Notes: generated from the sequence alone by a model not told the origin. A stretch of 64,000 bases of DNA from an uncultured Oscillospiraceae bacterium (GCA_910587335.1 CAJUMG010000002.1:27495-91494); one strand, 5' to 3'; shown: positions 15,871 to 25,638, counted from the first letter of the stretch. A program made the numbers and translations.

Positions 15871-16211
15871 AAGGAGGTGCGATCATTGCCTGAGAACCAA
15901 TTAAAATAATATCTTTTCCAAGCATTTCGATTTTCTTAATTAATTGATTTATGGCTAATGCAGTATCACTACCTTTTACTTCTACAGTAGAGTTGTATCC
16001 AAAAGGAAAGGCTGCATCTGCACCAAATAAATAGGAAGACGCTTCTGTACCTATTATCCAGTATGTCTACTTCACAACCATGAAGTTCTAAATAGGAGGC
16101 AATGTAACCTATTCCTAAATTAGCTACATTAAAACCGCTGTCAATGTACTTATGCTGGTAAAAAACATCATCGATTACATACCGTGGATTAATTAAACAA
16201 ATTCTTATTGT
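15851..16211 (-). pseudogene. radical SAM/B12-binding-domain protein, frameshifted fragment
   Basis: The first 50 codons (to about 16056) read IRICLINPRYVIDD, then NVANLGIGYIASYLELHGCE and VDILD, which is the N-terminal cobalamin-binding pattern of B12-dependent radical SAM proteins (LINPP...LGLGYIAAYLE..G..V.I.D). A frameshift leads into another open segment (LFGADAAFPFG, TALAINQLIKKIEMLGKD) ending at TGA 15851; this part is not recognised. No radical SAM CxxxCxxC motif remains. Confidence 0.5.
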
Positions 16212-16443
16212 AAATTCCTCTAAAAATATTTCATATTTTTAATTATTTATATATAAATTTCTATTTTTCTATATTATATAACTAGATAAGAAATAATTCA
16301 ATCGCATATTTAACCATAATTTGGTAAAAGTTTCAAGCGATTTATACGAATATCCACATATATATATAATATTAAATAGATATTTTGCTTGGATTATAAC
16401 TGTAAGCGTACCCCCTCCTTCCATGCTACAATAAAGCTGTATT

Positions 16444-16700
16444 TCAGCCCTTGGATTTGGCGGCGATCTTTTCTTCCACCTGCCGCATAGCCGCCTCAAA
16501 GAGGTTAGCGGGCTGGGGGGCCTGTTTGCTCGTCGTTTTGCGGGCAGCGGGCTTTTTCATCGCGGGGGCGGTTACGGTCTCCGGCTGGCTTTCGGCGGCT
16601 TTTTCTTCCGCCGCGGGTTCTGTGGGTTTCTCTGCGGGAAGAGGGGCGGGTTTCGGCTCTGCTTTCTGCTGGATGGAATCCGACCGGTTTGTCACCAAGG
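16444..16700 (-). pseudogene. C-terminal fragment of a mobile-element protein
   Basis: GC-rich codons resume here. The minus strand encodes a Pro/Ala/Glu/Lys-rich linker (PAEKPTEPAAEEKAAESQPE) followed by NLFEAAMRQVEEKIAAKS and a stop at 16444. The composition resembles the tails of replication or partition proteins of conjugative elements. The frame upstream of about 16700 is not convincing. Confidence 0.4.
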
Positions 16701-16743
16701 CCCGGAATATCCTGGAGCGAGTGAGATTCACTCCCACAGCTCC

Positions 16744-17095
16744 ATGCCGGCAAAGCTTTCCAGTATTGGCGATGCGGACCAAAGGGCCACCCGCCTGTAC
16801 CCTGTCATGGAGAGATTGGATCAGTATTTCCCCGAAGTCACCGCCCGTATCTCTGGCGGCGGGACATTCCTGCCCGTCCACTCCGGCGATGTGCTGGAGG
16901 GAGTCCCAAGGGGTTCCCCGACTGGTGGAGCGGCACACTGTACGCCCGTCTCTACGGCATAGATAATAAGACCGCCTACCGCCAGCTTTGCGACCAAGTA
17001 AAAGGCATTATCACAATACCCCCCCAAACTCCCGCCGCAAAGCTGGCGTCCCTGGCCCTGGTCATGATGTTGATTATGACCTTCCAGATTTATTG
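16744..17095 (+). pseudogene. frameshifted mobile-element remnant
   Basis: Two plus-strand segments join across one frameshift near 16910: RLYPVMERLDQYFPEVTARI...HSGDVLEGV, then FPDWWSGTLYARLYGIDNKT and AYRQLCDQVKGIITIP to a stop at 17093-17095. The coding-like character is clear but I do not recognise the family. It lies between the AT-rich core and the tRNA, so it is probably part of the same decayed element. Confidence 0.4.
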
Positions 17096-17375
17096 ACCCT
17101 TTCAGATCACCAGAAGCAGTATTAAAAATAAAGTCAGGTCCAGGCTCATAAAGCCATTGCTTTCTGCCATGCCGCTGGTACAATCCTCTTTTTACCGGGG
17201 CCAGGATGGGGGATGTTCCTCGGTAAGAAATTTTTTCGCAAAAAAATTTGGGCCTGCAACGAAATTGCAACGACCCAAATGAGCATGAATATGGTGTTGT
17301 TTTTATACAATCCCGTTGCAGCTCTCCCTTACAAACCGAAAAACGCCAACTGCAACGAGATTCCGAGAAAAAGCC

Positions 17376-17416
17376 AAAAAGAAAATCCGCAAAGCCTTTC
17401 GCCATGCGGATTTTTT
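17376..17416 (-). terminator. terminator after tRNA-fMet
   Basis: Minus strand: AAAATCCGC pairs with GCGGATTTT and is followed by CTTTTTGGC. It begins a few nt after the tRNA 3' CCA. Confidence 0.65.
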
Positions 17417-17418
17417 GA

Positions 17419-17495
<77 letters not shown>

Positions 17496-17655
17496 ATATA
17501 AACACAGTTTAAACTGCCTTTCTACTATACTACAGCTTTCTCTGTTTGTCAAGTATTATTCACAAGCTTTCTCCAATTTTCTTTCGAACAACAAAGAAAA
17601 GACCGCGATACCAATCTAACAATAGCCTATCTTGCCAGAGGAACCGCCTTTTAAA

Positions 17656-17904
17656 TCAGGGCTGCTCCTGAGCGGAATCCGGACAAGCTTTGCCAAATAC
17701 CGCTCGAAGCCGCTGCGCCATTTCTTTCCGCCGGCGCTGGGTCTCCTCCGGATCAATCTGCCATTCTCCGGCATTCTGGAACAGGCAATCTCCCTCTTTG
17801 ATCTGGGGAGGCAACTCCGATAAACTCCGCTGCATCCAGGACCCGTCCGGTCCTTCCAAAATCGCCTGTCCTTCTTCAACCCGGTCAACGCTCCAGTAGA
17901 CCAT
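17656..17904 (-). CDS. DUF3006 family protein
   Basis: An 82-residue protein of the DUF3006 family: VDRVEEGQAILEG at the start, an ELPPQIKEGDCLF strand and a basic DPEETQRRRKEMAQRL helix. Its ATG shares a base with the TGA of the preceding metallo-beta-lactamase gene (TGATG), so translation is coupled. DUF3006 genes are commonly placed after ComEC-type metallo-beta-lactamase genes in Firmicutes; the role is unknown. Confidence 0.85.
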   Translation of the reverse strand: MVYWSVDRVEEGQAILEGPDGSWMQRSLSELPPQIKEGDCLFQNAGEWQIDPEETQRRRKEMAQRLRAVFGKACPDSAQEQP

Positions 17905-18893
17905 CAGCCCGCCTCCCTTTCCGTTTGGACTGTAATATCCTTTCCGTCGGTGGAAAAAACCACCGACCCTTCCAAATCGGTGCGGTATACCGTGACATTC
18001 CGCTGAGAAAAGCTGGCCATAATCTCTTTATGGGGATGTCCGTAATCATTGCCCTCTCCACAGGATATGGCCGCAATTTTGGGAGATACTGCATCTAAAA
18101 ATGCTTCGCTGGACGATGTGCTGCTGCCGTGATGTCCCGCCTTCAGCACATCCGCCCGCAAATCGGCTCCCACACGGATCAGATCCTGCTCCACCCGCTT
18201 TTCCGCGTCGCCGGTAAACAAAAAGGAGGTCTCCCCGCTGTCCAAGCGGCACACGACTGAATAATCGTTCAAATCCTCATAGTCGTCTACAGGGGACAGC
18301 ACGGTCAGAAACACTTCCCCACCCAGATCATAGACAAGGCCCGGCTGTGCCGCGGTGGCCGAAATGCTTTGCTTTTCAATCGCCTCCATCAGCCGCCGGA
18401 ACACTGCCGTTGTGGGAACCATATCGTCAGTCAGCCGCGGCATGAGAATTTCGCTGGCCGAAAACTGCTCCAGCACCTGCGCCAAACCGCCAATATGGTC
18501 CGCATGGGGATGGGTCGCAATGACCAGATCCAGCCTTTCCACCCCGGCGGACTTCAGATAATCGCAGACCGTTTGTCCTTGGTCCCGCTCCCCGGCATCA
18601 ATCAGCACCGTTTTGTCCCCTGTCTGAATCAGAATACTGTCACCCTGCCCCACATCAATCATGTGGACCGCCGCTGTTTGCTCCCCATCCAGCTGGACAG
18701 CCGGACTATACGGTTCTTCCACACCAAGGATATCGCTCCAGCTGGGCATGTCAAAGGGAAGCCAGCCCATTTCGCTCATGGTCATCAGGGTGAAAAGCGC
18801 CATGACCAGCACTGCCACCGTCAAAAATAGCCAGGTCGGCATTCGGTCAACCAGCTGTTGAATGATACGGATACCGCTTTTTCTGTTGCTCAT
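17904..18893 (-). CDS. ComEC-type metallo-beta-lactamase hydrolase, membrane-anchored
   Basis: A 329-residue protein with one N-terminal membrane helix (about residues 20-42) and a metallo-beta-lactamase domain outside it. Motifs: HMIDVGQGDSILI, the metal site THPHADHIGG, FTGDAE and GHHGS, as in the C-terminal domain of ComEC. The start at 18893 overlaps the YgiQ stop (ATGA); the longer open frame is rejected. Possible roles are degradation of the non-transported DNA strand or another phosphodiester. The ComEC encoded at 38722-40893 has lost these motifs, so this protein could supply the activity separately (inference). Confidence 0.88.
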   Translation of the reverse strand: MSNRKSGIRIIQQLVDRMPTWLFLTVAVLVMALFTLMTMSEMGWLPFDMPSWSDILGVEEPYSPAVQLDGEQTAAVHMIDVGQGDSILIQTGDKTVLIDAGERDQGQTVCDYLKSAGVERLDLVIATHPHADHIGGLAQVLEQFSASEILMPRLTDDMVPTTAVFRRLMEAIEKQSISATAAQPGLVYDLGGEVFLTVLSPVDDYEDLNDYSVVCRLDSGETSFLFTGDAEKRVEQDLIRVGADLRADVLKAGHHGSSTSSSEAFLDAVSPKIAAISCGEGNDYGHPHKEIMASFSQRNVTVYRTDLEGSVVFSTDGKDITVQTEREAG

Positions 18894-20815
18894 CTTTTTG
18901 TTTTCCCCCTCTTGCCGCTGCTTCTTCCGCCGGATCCTTTTCCCTGTCCTCGGCCCGATTTTGCGCCCAAAGCCGTTCTGCCAGATGCCGCGCCCCTCGG
19001 CTGCGGCTTTTTCTCCGCCCGCTGGCCAGAAGCCGGAACCAAACAATCCGGTCCCGAACCGATTAAATCCCGGCGGCCCGCCGCTTCCAGCGCTTCAATC
19101 ACCTGACCGCGCATTTCCGGCCGGTAATATTGCAGCAGCGCCCGCTGCATCGCCTTTTCCTTTTGGCTTTTTGGCACAAATACCGTCTTGCCGGTAAACG
19201 GATCCAGCCCCGTGTAAAACATGCAGGTGGATACTGTCCCCGGCGTCGGATAGAAATCCTGCACCTGCTCCGGCCGGATCCGGTTTTTCTTTAGATATAG
19301 CGCCAGCTGTACCGCGTCTTTTAAGGTGGAGCCGGGATGGGAGGACATCAGATAAGGTACCAGATATTGCTCCTTCCCGGCCCTCTCGGTCATCTGGTAA
19401 AATTTCTTCACAAACCGGCTGTAGGCTTCGATATGCGGCTTGCCCATCTTGTCCAGCACCGCCGCGGAGCAATGCTCCGGCGCCACCCGCAGCTGTCCGC
19501 TGATATGGTGCTCCACCAGCTCCCGGAAGAAGGAATCGTCTTTGTCCTCCAGCAGATAGTCAAACCGGATCCCCGAACGGATGAATACCCGCTTGACCCC
19601 AGGCAACGCCCGCAGCTTTCGCAAAATCCCCAGATACTCCTGATGATCTGCCACCAGATTTTTGCAAGGGGAGGGTGCTAGACACTTGCGTCCCCGGCAC
19701 ACCCCGTTTTTTAGCTGCTGCTGGCAGGAAGGACGGCGAAAATTGGCGGTTGGCCCGCCAACGTCGTGGATATATCCTTTAAAGCGGGGGCTTTTGATCA
19801 TCTCCCGCGCCTCCGCCAGGATAGATTCTTCACTGCGGCAGGTGACCTGCCGGCCCTGATGGGTAGCGATGGAGCAAAAATTACACGCGCCAAAGCATCC
19901 CCGGTTGTGCATAATGGAAAATTCCATCTCCCCAAACCCAGGGATCCCACCCTTCTGCTCATAGGATGGATGGTAGTTTCGCTGAAAAGGCAAAGACCAG
20001 ACCCAATCCAACTCCTTTTGGGTAAGCGGCGGCATCGGCGGATTCTGCACCAAAAACCGTTCGCCATGCTTTTGAATAATGGTTTTTCCGTATACGGAAT
20101 CGTGCTCTTCATACTGAATCTTAAACGCCCGGGCATAGGCTTCCTTATCCTGTGCCGCCTTTTCAAAAGAGGCGCAGGATACCGCTCCCGGGATGGCCGG
20201 CGCCTCGCTTGTCAGATAGCAGCATCCCCGAATATCGGTCAAAGCCTGCACCGGCTCCCCAGCCGCCAGCCGCCGCACAATCTGGATGGTCTGGCGCTCC
20301 CCCATGCCATATATAAGCAGGTCTGCCCCAGCGTCCGCTAAAACCGAAGGGCGCACCCGATCGTCCCAGTAATCGTAATGGGCAAACCGCCGCAGCGACG
20401 CTTCCAACCCGCCGATGATCACCGGAACCTCTGGACAAAGCCTTTTCAAAATCCGGCTGTAGACAATGGTGGGACGGTCCGGCCGGTATCCTGCCTTTCC
20501 GCCGGGACTATAAGCGTCCTCGCTGCGCAGTCTCTTCGCAGCCGTGTAATGGGCCACCATCGAGTCGATGTTCCCGCCGGACACCATAAACCCCAGTCTG
20601 GGCCTGCCCAATGCCAGAAAGCTCTCCTCCCGCCGCCAATCCGGCTGGGCCAACACCCCTACCCGGAATCCCTGGGACTCGATCACCCGCGCGATAATCG
20701 CCGCGCCAAAGCTGGGGTGATCCACATACGCGTCAGCCGAGATCAGCACAAAATCCGGCCGGTCCCAGCCAAGAGCTTCCACATCCTTTTTGCAAATGGG
20801 CAAAAAACCACTCAT
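18890..20815 (-). CDS. YgiQ-family radical SAM protein
   Basis: About 641 residues. An N-terminal YgiQ domain (FVLISADAYVDHPSFGAAII), a radical SAM core with the cluster motif CFGACNFC near residue 310, and a Lys/Arg/Gly-rich C-terminal tail. Family members are large radical SAM proteins of unknown reaction. Start at 20815 is supported by GGAAAGGAAAAG upstream and the usual N-terminus. It overlaps the next gene by 4 nt. Confidence 0.92.
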   Translation of the reverse strand: MSGFLPICKKDVEALGWDRPDFVLISADAYVDHPSFGAAIIARVIESQGFRVGVLAQPDWRREESFLALGRPRLGFMVSGGNIDSMVAHYTAAKRLRSEDAYSPGGKAGYRPDRPTIVYSRILKRLCPEVPVIIGGLEASLRRFAHYDYWDDRVRPSVLADAGADLLIYGMGERQTIQIVRRLAAGEPVQALTDIRGCCYLTSEAPAIPGAVSCASFEKAAQDKEAYARAFKIQYEEHDSVYGKTIIQKHGERFLVQNPPMPPLTQKELDWVWSLPFQRNYHPSYEQKGGIPGFGEMEFSIMHNRGCFGACNFCSIATHQGRQVTCRSEESILAEAREMIKSPRFKGYIHDVGGPTANFRRPSCQQQLKNGVCRGRKCLAPSPCKNLVADHQEYLGILRKLRALPGVKRVFIRSGIRFDYLLEDKDDSFFRELVEHHISGQLRVAPEHCSAAVLDKMGKPHIEAYSRFVKKFYQMTERAGKEQYLVPYLMSSHPGSTLKDAVQLALYLKKNRIRPEQVQDFYPTPGTVSTCMFYTGLDPFTGKTVFVPKSQKEKAMQRALLQYYRPEMRGQVIEALEAAGRRDLIGSGPDCLVPASGQRAEKKPQPRGAASGRTALGAKSGRGQGKGSGGRSSGKRGKTKR

Positions 20816-20887
20816 TCTCTTTTCCTTTCCGCCAGGGCATTTGCCCAAAGCCGGCCATCCCTTTTTGGGGCGGACAGCGACAAACCC

Positions 20888-23422
20888 TTACTGCGCATCC
20901 GATGGCCCATTCCCATCCGATTGCATCTTCATCTCAATCCATTGCTGACGGCTGATCAGTACTTGCCGGGGCTTACTCCCCTCAAAGGGTCCCACAATTC
21001 CTCTGGCCTCCATCTCGTCAACGATTCGAGCCGCCCGGGCATAGCCCAGCTTCAGCTTACGCTGTAATAAAGAGGTGGACGCCTGGCCGGTTTCGATCAC
21101 ACATTCGATAGCCGCAGGCAGCATCTCATCCTCCGCGTCGAATCCACCGCCGCCAGAGCTGTTCGAACCGGATTTGCCCGTCGCTTCGGCCTGCCGTTCA
21201 ATCTCCTCTAAAATTTCATCGTCATATTCGGCGGTCTGGGAACCCTTTATAAAGGATACCACCTTTTCTACCTCTTTATCGCTGACAAAGCATCCCTGAA
21301 TACGAATCGGTTTAGCCGCTCCCACCGGGAAGAACAGCATGTCCCCCTTACCCAGTAGCTTTTCCGCGCCGCCGGAATCCAGAATGGTCCGGGAATCCAC
21401 CTGAGAGGACACCGCAAAAGCAATCCGGCTGGGAATATTGGCTTTGATGACGCCGGTGATTACGTCGACCGACGGCCGCTGTGTGGCGATAACCAGGTGC
21501 ATACCCGCAGCCCGGGCCATCTGGGCCAGACGGCAGATAGCGTCCTCTACATCGTTTTGCGCGGCAATCATCAAGTCCGCCAGCTCGTCGATAATAATGA
21601 CAATCTGCGGCATCTTGGTCAAATTCCGGTCCGGCTGTTCCTCGGCCAACCGGTTGTATCCGTTCACATCCCGGACACTGTTGTCCGCAAACAGCTTGTA
21701 ACGGCCCAGCATCTCACTGACCGCCCAGTTTAAAGCGCCGGCCGCCTTGCGCGGATCGGTCACCACCGGCACCAACAGATGGGGAATGCCGTTGTAAACG
21801 CCCAGCTCCACCACCTTTGGGTCCACCATCAAAAGACGCACCTCTTCCGGCGACGCCTTGTAGAGAATGCTCATGATAATCGAGTTAATGCAGACCGACT
21901 TACCGGAACCGGTGGCGCCGGCGATGAGCATATGGGGCATTTTCGCAATGTCCGCCACACACACGCTGCCGCCAATATCCTTACCCAAACACATGGTAAC
22001 CTTGCTCTTTGCCTCTCTAAACGGCTCCGAGTCCACAATATCCCGGATCGGCACGATGCTGGTCTGCCGGTTTGGCACCTCAATGCCCACCGCTGCCTTG
22101 TTGGGGATCGGCGCTTCAATCCGTACCCCGCTGGTGGCCAGATTCAAAGCGATGTCATCCGCCAGGTTGGTGATTTTGCTGATCTTTACCCCCGCCGACG
22201 GCTGCAATTCATACCGTGTCACCGACGGACCGCGGGCAATATCGATAATCCGCGTCTGCACTCCAAAGCTCGCCAGCGCGTCCACCAACAGCTGTGCATT
22301 GGCCTTTAGCTCCTCGCTCAGATCCTGCCCGTCCGGCTTCTCTCCCTCTTTCAGCAGATACACCGGCGGAAATATGTAGCTTTCGGTAGCCTGTAATTTT
22401 CCCGCAGCGTCCAGCTCATTTGCCATCTGCTCCTGGGGATCCGCCTGCTCCTCCGACCCAGTCTGGCTTTCTGCCAGCGCTTCCGCTGGCGGCGCTGCCT
22501 CTGTCAAAGGCTGTTTTTCTTTTGATTCGGCCAGAACATTTTGGGTGACCTTCCCCACCAAATCGTCCAGCAAAGGCTGCTCTTTCTCCGCCGGCTTTTT
22601 CTCCTCCGGTTCCCGGGAAAGCTTTCTTTCCTCCGGCCCGGCAGCCGCCTGGATCAGTTTTTCTTTGGCTCTTTTGACCTTTTCCTTCTCCTCTGGCGAC
22701 TGTTCCCTAACCTGCACCGGATGAGGCGGCAGCGGTGCTTCGTCCAAGGGTATATCAATATTAAATTGCGGACGGCGGCGTTCCTCCACCCGCTCTACAT
22801 AGGTCTCTCCTATCTTTTTTACCGGTTTATAAGCCGACCGAATCACATCCAGCAGCGTTGCGCCGGTAATGAGCATGATAAACGTAAAAATCAAAAGCAG
22901 AACGGTCACCGCCGCCGGCGTTTTTCCAAAGGACAGCAACGGCAGCCCAAAAAGCCCCGCCGCCAAACCGCCGCCCTTTAGCTTGGTGCCGCTTTCGTAC
23001 AGATAAGCGGCCTTTTCCACAAAATTTTCCCCTTCTACAGGATTTTGGGAAAAGATCTGCGCCGCGCCGCAGCAAAGCGCCACCAGTACAAGAGTCTGCC
23101 ATACCTTATGCCCCAGCGCGCCTATGGGCTTGTCCATTGCGGCCATAACAGCGATGTAAATCAGCGCCGGCGCAATCAAATAAGCGCACCAGCCAAACAG
23201 ACCAAAGCAAAAGGTGTGCAGCCAGTTCCAAAATCCCTGCCCGGGAATCAGCGATACGGCCAGAAAGAAAATCCCCACCGCGAACAAAATCACCGCCCAA
23301 AGCTGCCGGCGGGACCTGGCCTGCTCCTGGGCCAGACGCTTTTCCTCCGCTGTCTGCCGGCCGGTTTTCTTTTTTGCAGTGGCAGGCTTTTTTTTCGCCG
23401 CCGTCTTTTTCTGTACTGCCAA
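20888..23422 (-). CDS. spoIIIE: DNA translocase FtsK/SpoIIIE
   Basis: 844 residues. A Lys/Ala-rich N-terminus, four hydrophobic helices (about residues 40-190), an acidic linker rich in Glu/Pro (about 230-345), then the RecA-like motor with Walker A GATGSGKSV and Walker B IIIDELADL, and a C-terminal gamma winged helix (about 770-835). It pumps chromosomal DNA through the division or sporulation septum. The nearby ylzJ and tepA genes match the Bacillus order tepA-ylzJ-spoIIIE, with uppP inserted. Confidence 0.95.
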   Translation of the reverse strand: MAVQKKTAAKKKPATAKKKTGRQTAEEKRLAQEQARSRRQLWAVILFAVGIFFLAVSLIPGQGFWNWLHTFCFGLFGWCAYLIAPALIYIAVMAAMDKPIGALGHKVWQTLVLVALCCGAAQIFSQNPVEGENFVEKAAYLYESGTKLKGGGLAAGLFGLPLLSFGKTPAAVTVLLLIFTFIMLITGATLLDVIRSAYKPVKKIGETYVERVEERRRPQFNIDIPLDEAPLPPHPVQVREQSPEEKEKVKRAKEKLIQAAAGPEERKLSREPEEKKPAEKEQPLLDDLVGKVTQNVLAESKEKQPLTEAAPPAEALAESQTGSEEQADPQEQMANELDAAGKLQATESYIFPPVYLLKEGEKPDGQDLSEELKANAQLLVDALASFGVQTRIIDIARGPSVTRYELQPSAGVKISKITNLADDIALNLATSGVRIEAPIPNKAAVGIEVPNRQTSIVPIRDIVDSEPFREAKSKVTMCLGKDIGGSVCVADIAKMPHMLIAGATGSGKSVCINSIIMSILYKASPEEVRLLMVDPKVVELGVYNGIPHLLVPVVTDPRKAAGALNWAVSEMLGRYKLFADNSVRDVNGYNRLAEEQPDRNLTKMPQIVIIIDELADLMIAAQNDVEDAICRLAQMARAAGMHLVIATQRPSVDVITGVIKANIPSRIAFAVSSQVDSRTILDSGGAEKLLGKGDMLFFPVGAAKPIRIQGCFVSDKEVEKVVSFIKGSQTAEYDDEILEEIERQAEATGKSGSNSSGGGGFDAEDEMLPAAIECVIETGQASTSLLQRKLKLGYARAARIVDEMEARGIVGPFEGSKPRQVLISRQQWIEMKMQSDGNGPSDAQ

Positions 23423-23546
23423 AGCTCTATCCTCCCTCTATTTTTCCGGATGCTAAAATGCTTTTTGCCTTATCGGAACGGCAGAGCCTTTTTGGGGGCT
23501 CCGCCGCCTGACAAAAGCCGGATCCATCCGAAAACCGTCGGACAAT

Positions 23547-24392
23547 TTACCCGACAAATTTTTCTATTATTCCAATGACTACCGTCGCGGTACCCAAAAT
23601 AAGCGTATACCAGGTAAATACCTTAAAATTGCCCGACCGGGCCAGCCAGCGCACCAGCTTGATCGCCAAAAACCCAACGACCGCCGCCACGATCATCCCT
23701 ACCAACATGGGCAAAAGCTCCATCTGCGCTCCCGCTTCCAACGCGTCCTTCACCTCAAAAATGTTGGCCCCTAACACTGCCGGAATGCCTAAAATAAAGG
23801 AGAAGGACACCGCGAATTCCCGGTTCAGTCCCGCAAAAATGCCGGAAGAGATGGTAGACCCGGAGCGGGAAAGCCCAGGCAGCGGCGCGATCCCCTGCAT
23901 GGTGCCGACTAAAAGCGCGTCCCGCACCCGCATGTTGGAAGCGTCCTTTCTTCCCGGGGTCAGGTGGTCCGCCAGATACAAAAGCCCGGCGGTGGCTAAA
24001 AAGCAGATCCCCTCCACAAGAATATCATTGTCGCTGGCAAGAGAGGTGTACCAATCCCGCAAAAAGAAAAAGACTAAAAGCGGCAGCAGCGCCACGATCA
24101 GCATAAAGATCATCCTGCGGCTGGGATTGTCAGTTTTAAAGGTAAATTTCCCTGTGAAAATATCGCCGATCATCCGAAAGAATTCCACGATCATCCCCCA
24201 GATCGTGTCCCAAAAAGCAACGCAGACCGCCACCAGCGTTCCCAGATGCAGCAGAATCGAAAACAGCCCCGCCGCCTCGCCGGACTGCCCGGTAAAATGC
24301 TGATACAAAGACAGATGCCCGGAACTGGACACCGGCAAAAATTCCGTTAAGCCTTGAATAATCCCTTGTAAAATCGCATCCCATAAACCCAT
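23547..24392 (-). CDS. uppP: undecaprenyl-diphosphatase UppP
   Basis: 281-residue polytopic membrane enzyme that dephosphorylates undecaprenyl diphosphate for peptidoglycan and teichoic acid synthesis. Motifs are the N-terminal QGLTEFLPVSSSGH and the later PGLSRSGSTIS. The ATG at 24392 has GGAGGGG upstream; the upstream in-frame ATG would overlap this ribosome site. It sits between ylzJ and spoIIIE. Confidence 0.95.
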   Translation of the reverse strand: MGLWDAILQGIIQGLTEFLPVSSSGHLSLYQHFTGQSGEAAGLFSILLHLGTLVAVCVAFWDTIWGMIVEFFRMIGDIFTGKFTFKTDNPSRRMIFMLIVALLPLLVFFFLRDWYTSLASDNDILVEGICFLATAGLLYLADHLTPGRKDASNMRVRDALLVGTMQGIAPLPGLSRSGSTISSGIFAGLNREFAVSFSFILGIPAVLGANIFEVKDALEAGAQMELLPMLVGMIVAAVVGFLAIKLVRWLARSGNFKVFTWYTLILGTATVVIGIIEKFVG

Positions 24393-24474
24393 AATTGTCC
24401 CCTCCATGATTGTCTTACATCCAAGTATAGCGCGTTTTTAGCATTTTTATGTAAAGGCCGGATCAATCCGGCTT

Positions 24475-24678
24475 TTAGAATTTTGGCTGGTACACCGCTC
24501 CCGGCTGATACTGCGGGTTCAGGTATAGCGCCGGATCGGTGGAAACAAGTCGGGTTACCGTCAGGCCGTTTTCCCCCTGCATCCCCTGCAAAAATCCGCC
24601 GGGCACCTGCCGCCAAACGCTGGGATCCTCGGTTCTCTCCAGCATTTCCAGCGGATCAATAATCGAATGAATGACCAT
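24475..24678 (-). CDS. ylzJ: YlzJ-like protein
   Basis: A 67-residue soluble protein of the YlzJ family (ERTEDPSVWRQVPGGFLQG, then TDPALYLNPQYQPG). Function unknown. It begins immediately after the tepA stop and is followed by uppP and spoIIIE; the tepA-ylzJ adjacency is conserved in Firmicutes. Confidence 0.85.
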   Translation of the reverse strand: MVIHSIIDPLEMLERTEDPSVWRQVPGGFLQGMQGENGLTVTRLVSTDPALYLNPQYQPGAVYQPKF

Positions 24679-24680
24679 GT

Positions 24681-25385
24681 CTATTCCTCCTCGCAGCTTT
24701 TCTTCGGGCGGGCTTCAATCAGCTCGGTAAGCTTTCCTACGGCCTGCGCCAGCCCGCCCAGCTGGTCGATTAACCCTTCCTCCACCGCTTGTTCCCCGTC
24801 CAGCACGGTGCCCATATCCATCACCAGCTCGCCGGTGTTCATCATCAGCTGGCGGAACCGCTCCGGGTCTACCCCGGAATTGTCGGTGACAAAGCGGACA
24901 ATCCTCTCCTGCATCTTGTCAAAATAGGAAAGGGTCTGGGGCACCCCCAGCACCAAACCGCTCATCCGCACCGGATGGATGGTCATGGTGGCCGAAGGCG
25001 CGATAAAAGAATACTTGGCGCTGCACGCCAAAGGCACCCCGATGGAATGACCGCCACCCAGCACCAGCGACACCACCGGCGTTTCCATGGTAGAAATCAG
25101 CTCCGCAATGGCAAGGCCCGCCTCTACATCACCGCCCACCGTGTTTAAAATCACAATCAGCCCCTCGATCTCCGGGTCCTGCTCAATAGCCACCAGCTGT
25201 GGAATTACATGCTCGTACTTGGTGGTCTTGTTCTGGGCCGGCAGGATATAATGTCCCTCAATCTGGCCGATGACGGTTAGGCAATGTATCATGTGTTTGC
25301 CGTGGGTTTCGGTGGTTACCGAGCCGCTTTGGATAATCTGACGCTGTTGTTCCTCTTGTTCTTTCGGATCCTTTTCTTCTGGCAT
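24681..25385 (-). CDS. tepA: ClpP-like translocation-enhancing protein TepA
   Basis: 234 residues, ClpP/crotonase fold. A charged N-terminus, then GLIVILNTVGGDVEAGLAIAE and GGGHSIGVPLAC. The catalytic serine motif of ClpP (GMAAS) corresponds here to GGHSIGVPLA, and a histidine follows in MTIHPVRMSG. In Bacillus TepA aids protein export and sits beside spoIIIE. The ATG at 25385 is chosen because of GGGAGGG before it. Confidence 0.9.
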   Translation of the reverse strand: MPEEKDPKEQEEQQRQIIQSGSVTTETHGKHMIHCLTVIGQIEGHYILPAQNKTTKYEHVIPQLVAIEQDPEIEGLIVILNTVGGDVEAGLAIAELISTMETPVVSLVLGGGHSIGVPLACSAKYSFIAPSATMTIHPVRMSGLVLGVPQTLSYFDKMQERIVRFVTDNSGVDPERFRQLMMNTGELVMDMGTVLDGEQAVEEGLIDQLGGLAQAVGKLTELIEARPKKSCEEE

Positions 25386-25638
25386 AGCTTTCCCTCCCGG
25401 ACAGTTTTTTCTTATTCTGCCCGCCAAAGGAATCCGCTATCCCATAAACAGATTTATTATAACAAAAAAAAAGTTATTTCACAACCGAAAAAAGTCAAAA
25501 AAAGAACTTGTGTTCCTCCTTTTTTCCGTGGCCTCGCTTCTCGGTCCGCAGCCCAGGGGGATTTCTCCCCCTTTCGCATGGAATTCCCCTTTCGGGGGCA
25601 AACTTCTGTTTAGCGCAAAGGGAAGGAGGCGTCTTTTT

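Noticed and set aside
16821..17405. 194-codon minus ORF between mobile-element debris and the tRNA
   Set aside because: Low-complexity, no motif, and antisense to a plus-strand fragment with better coding character.
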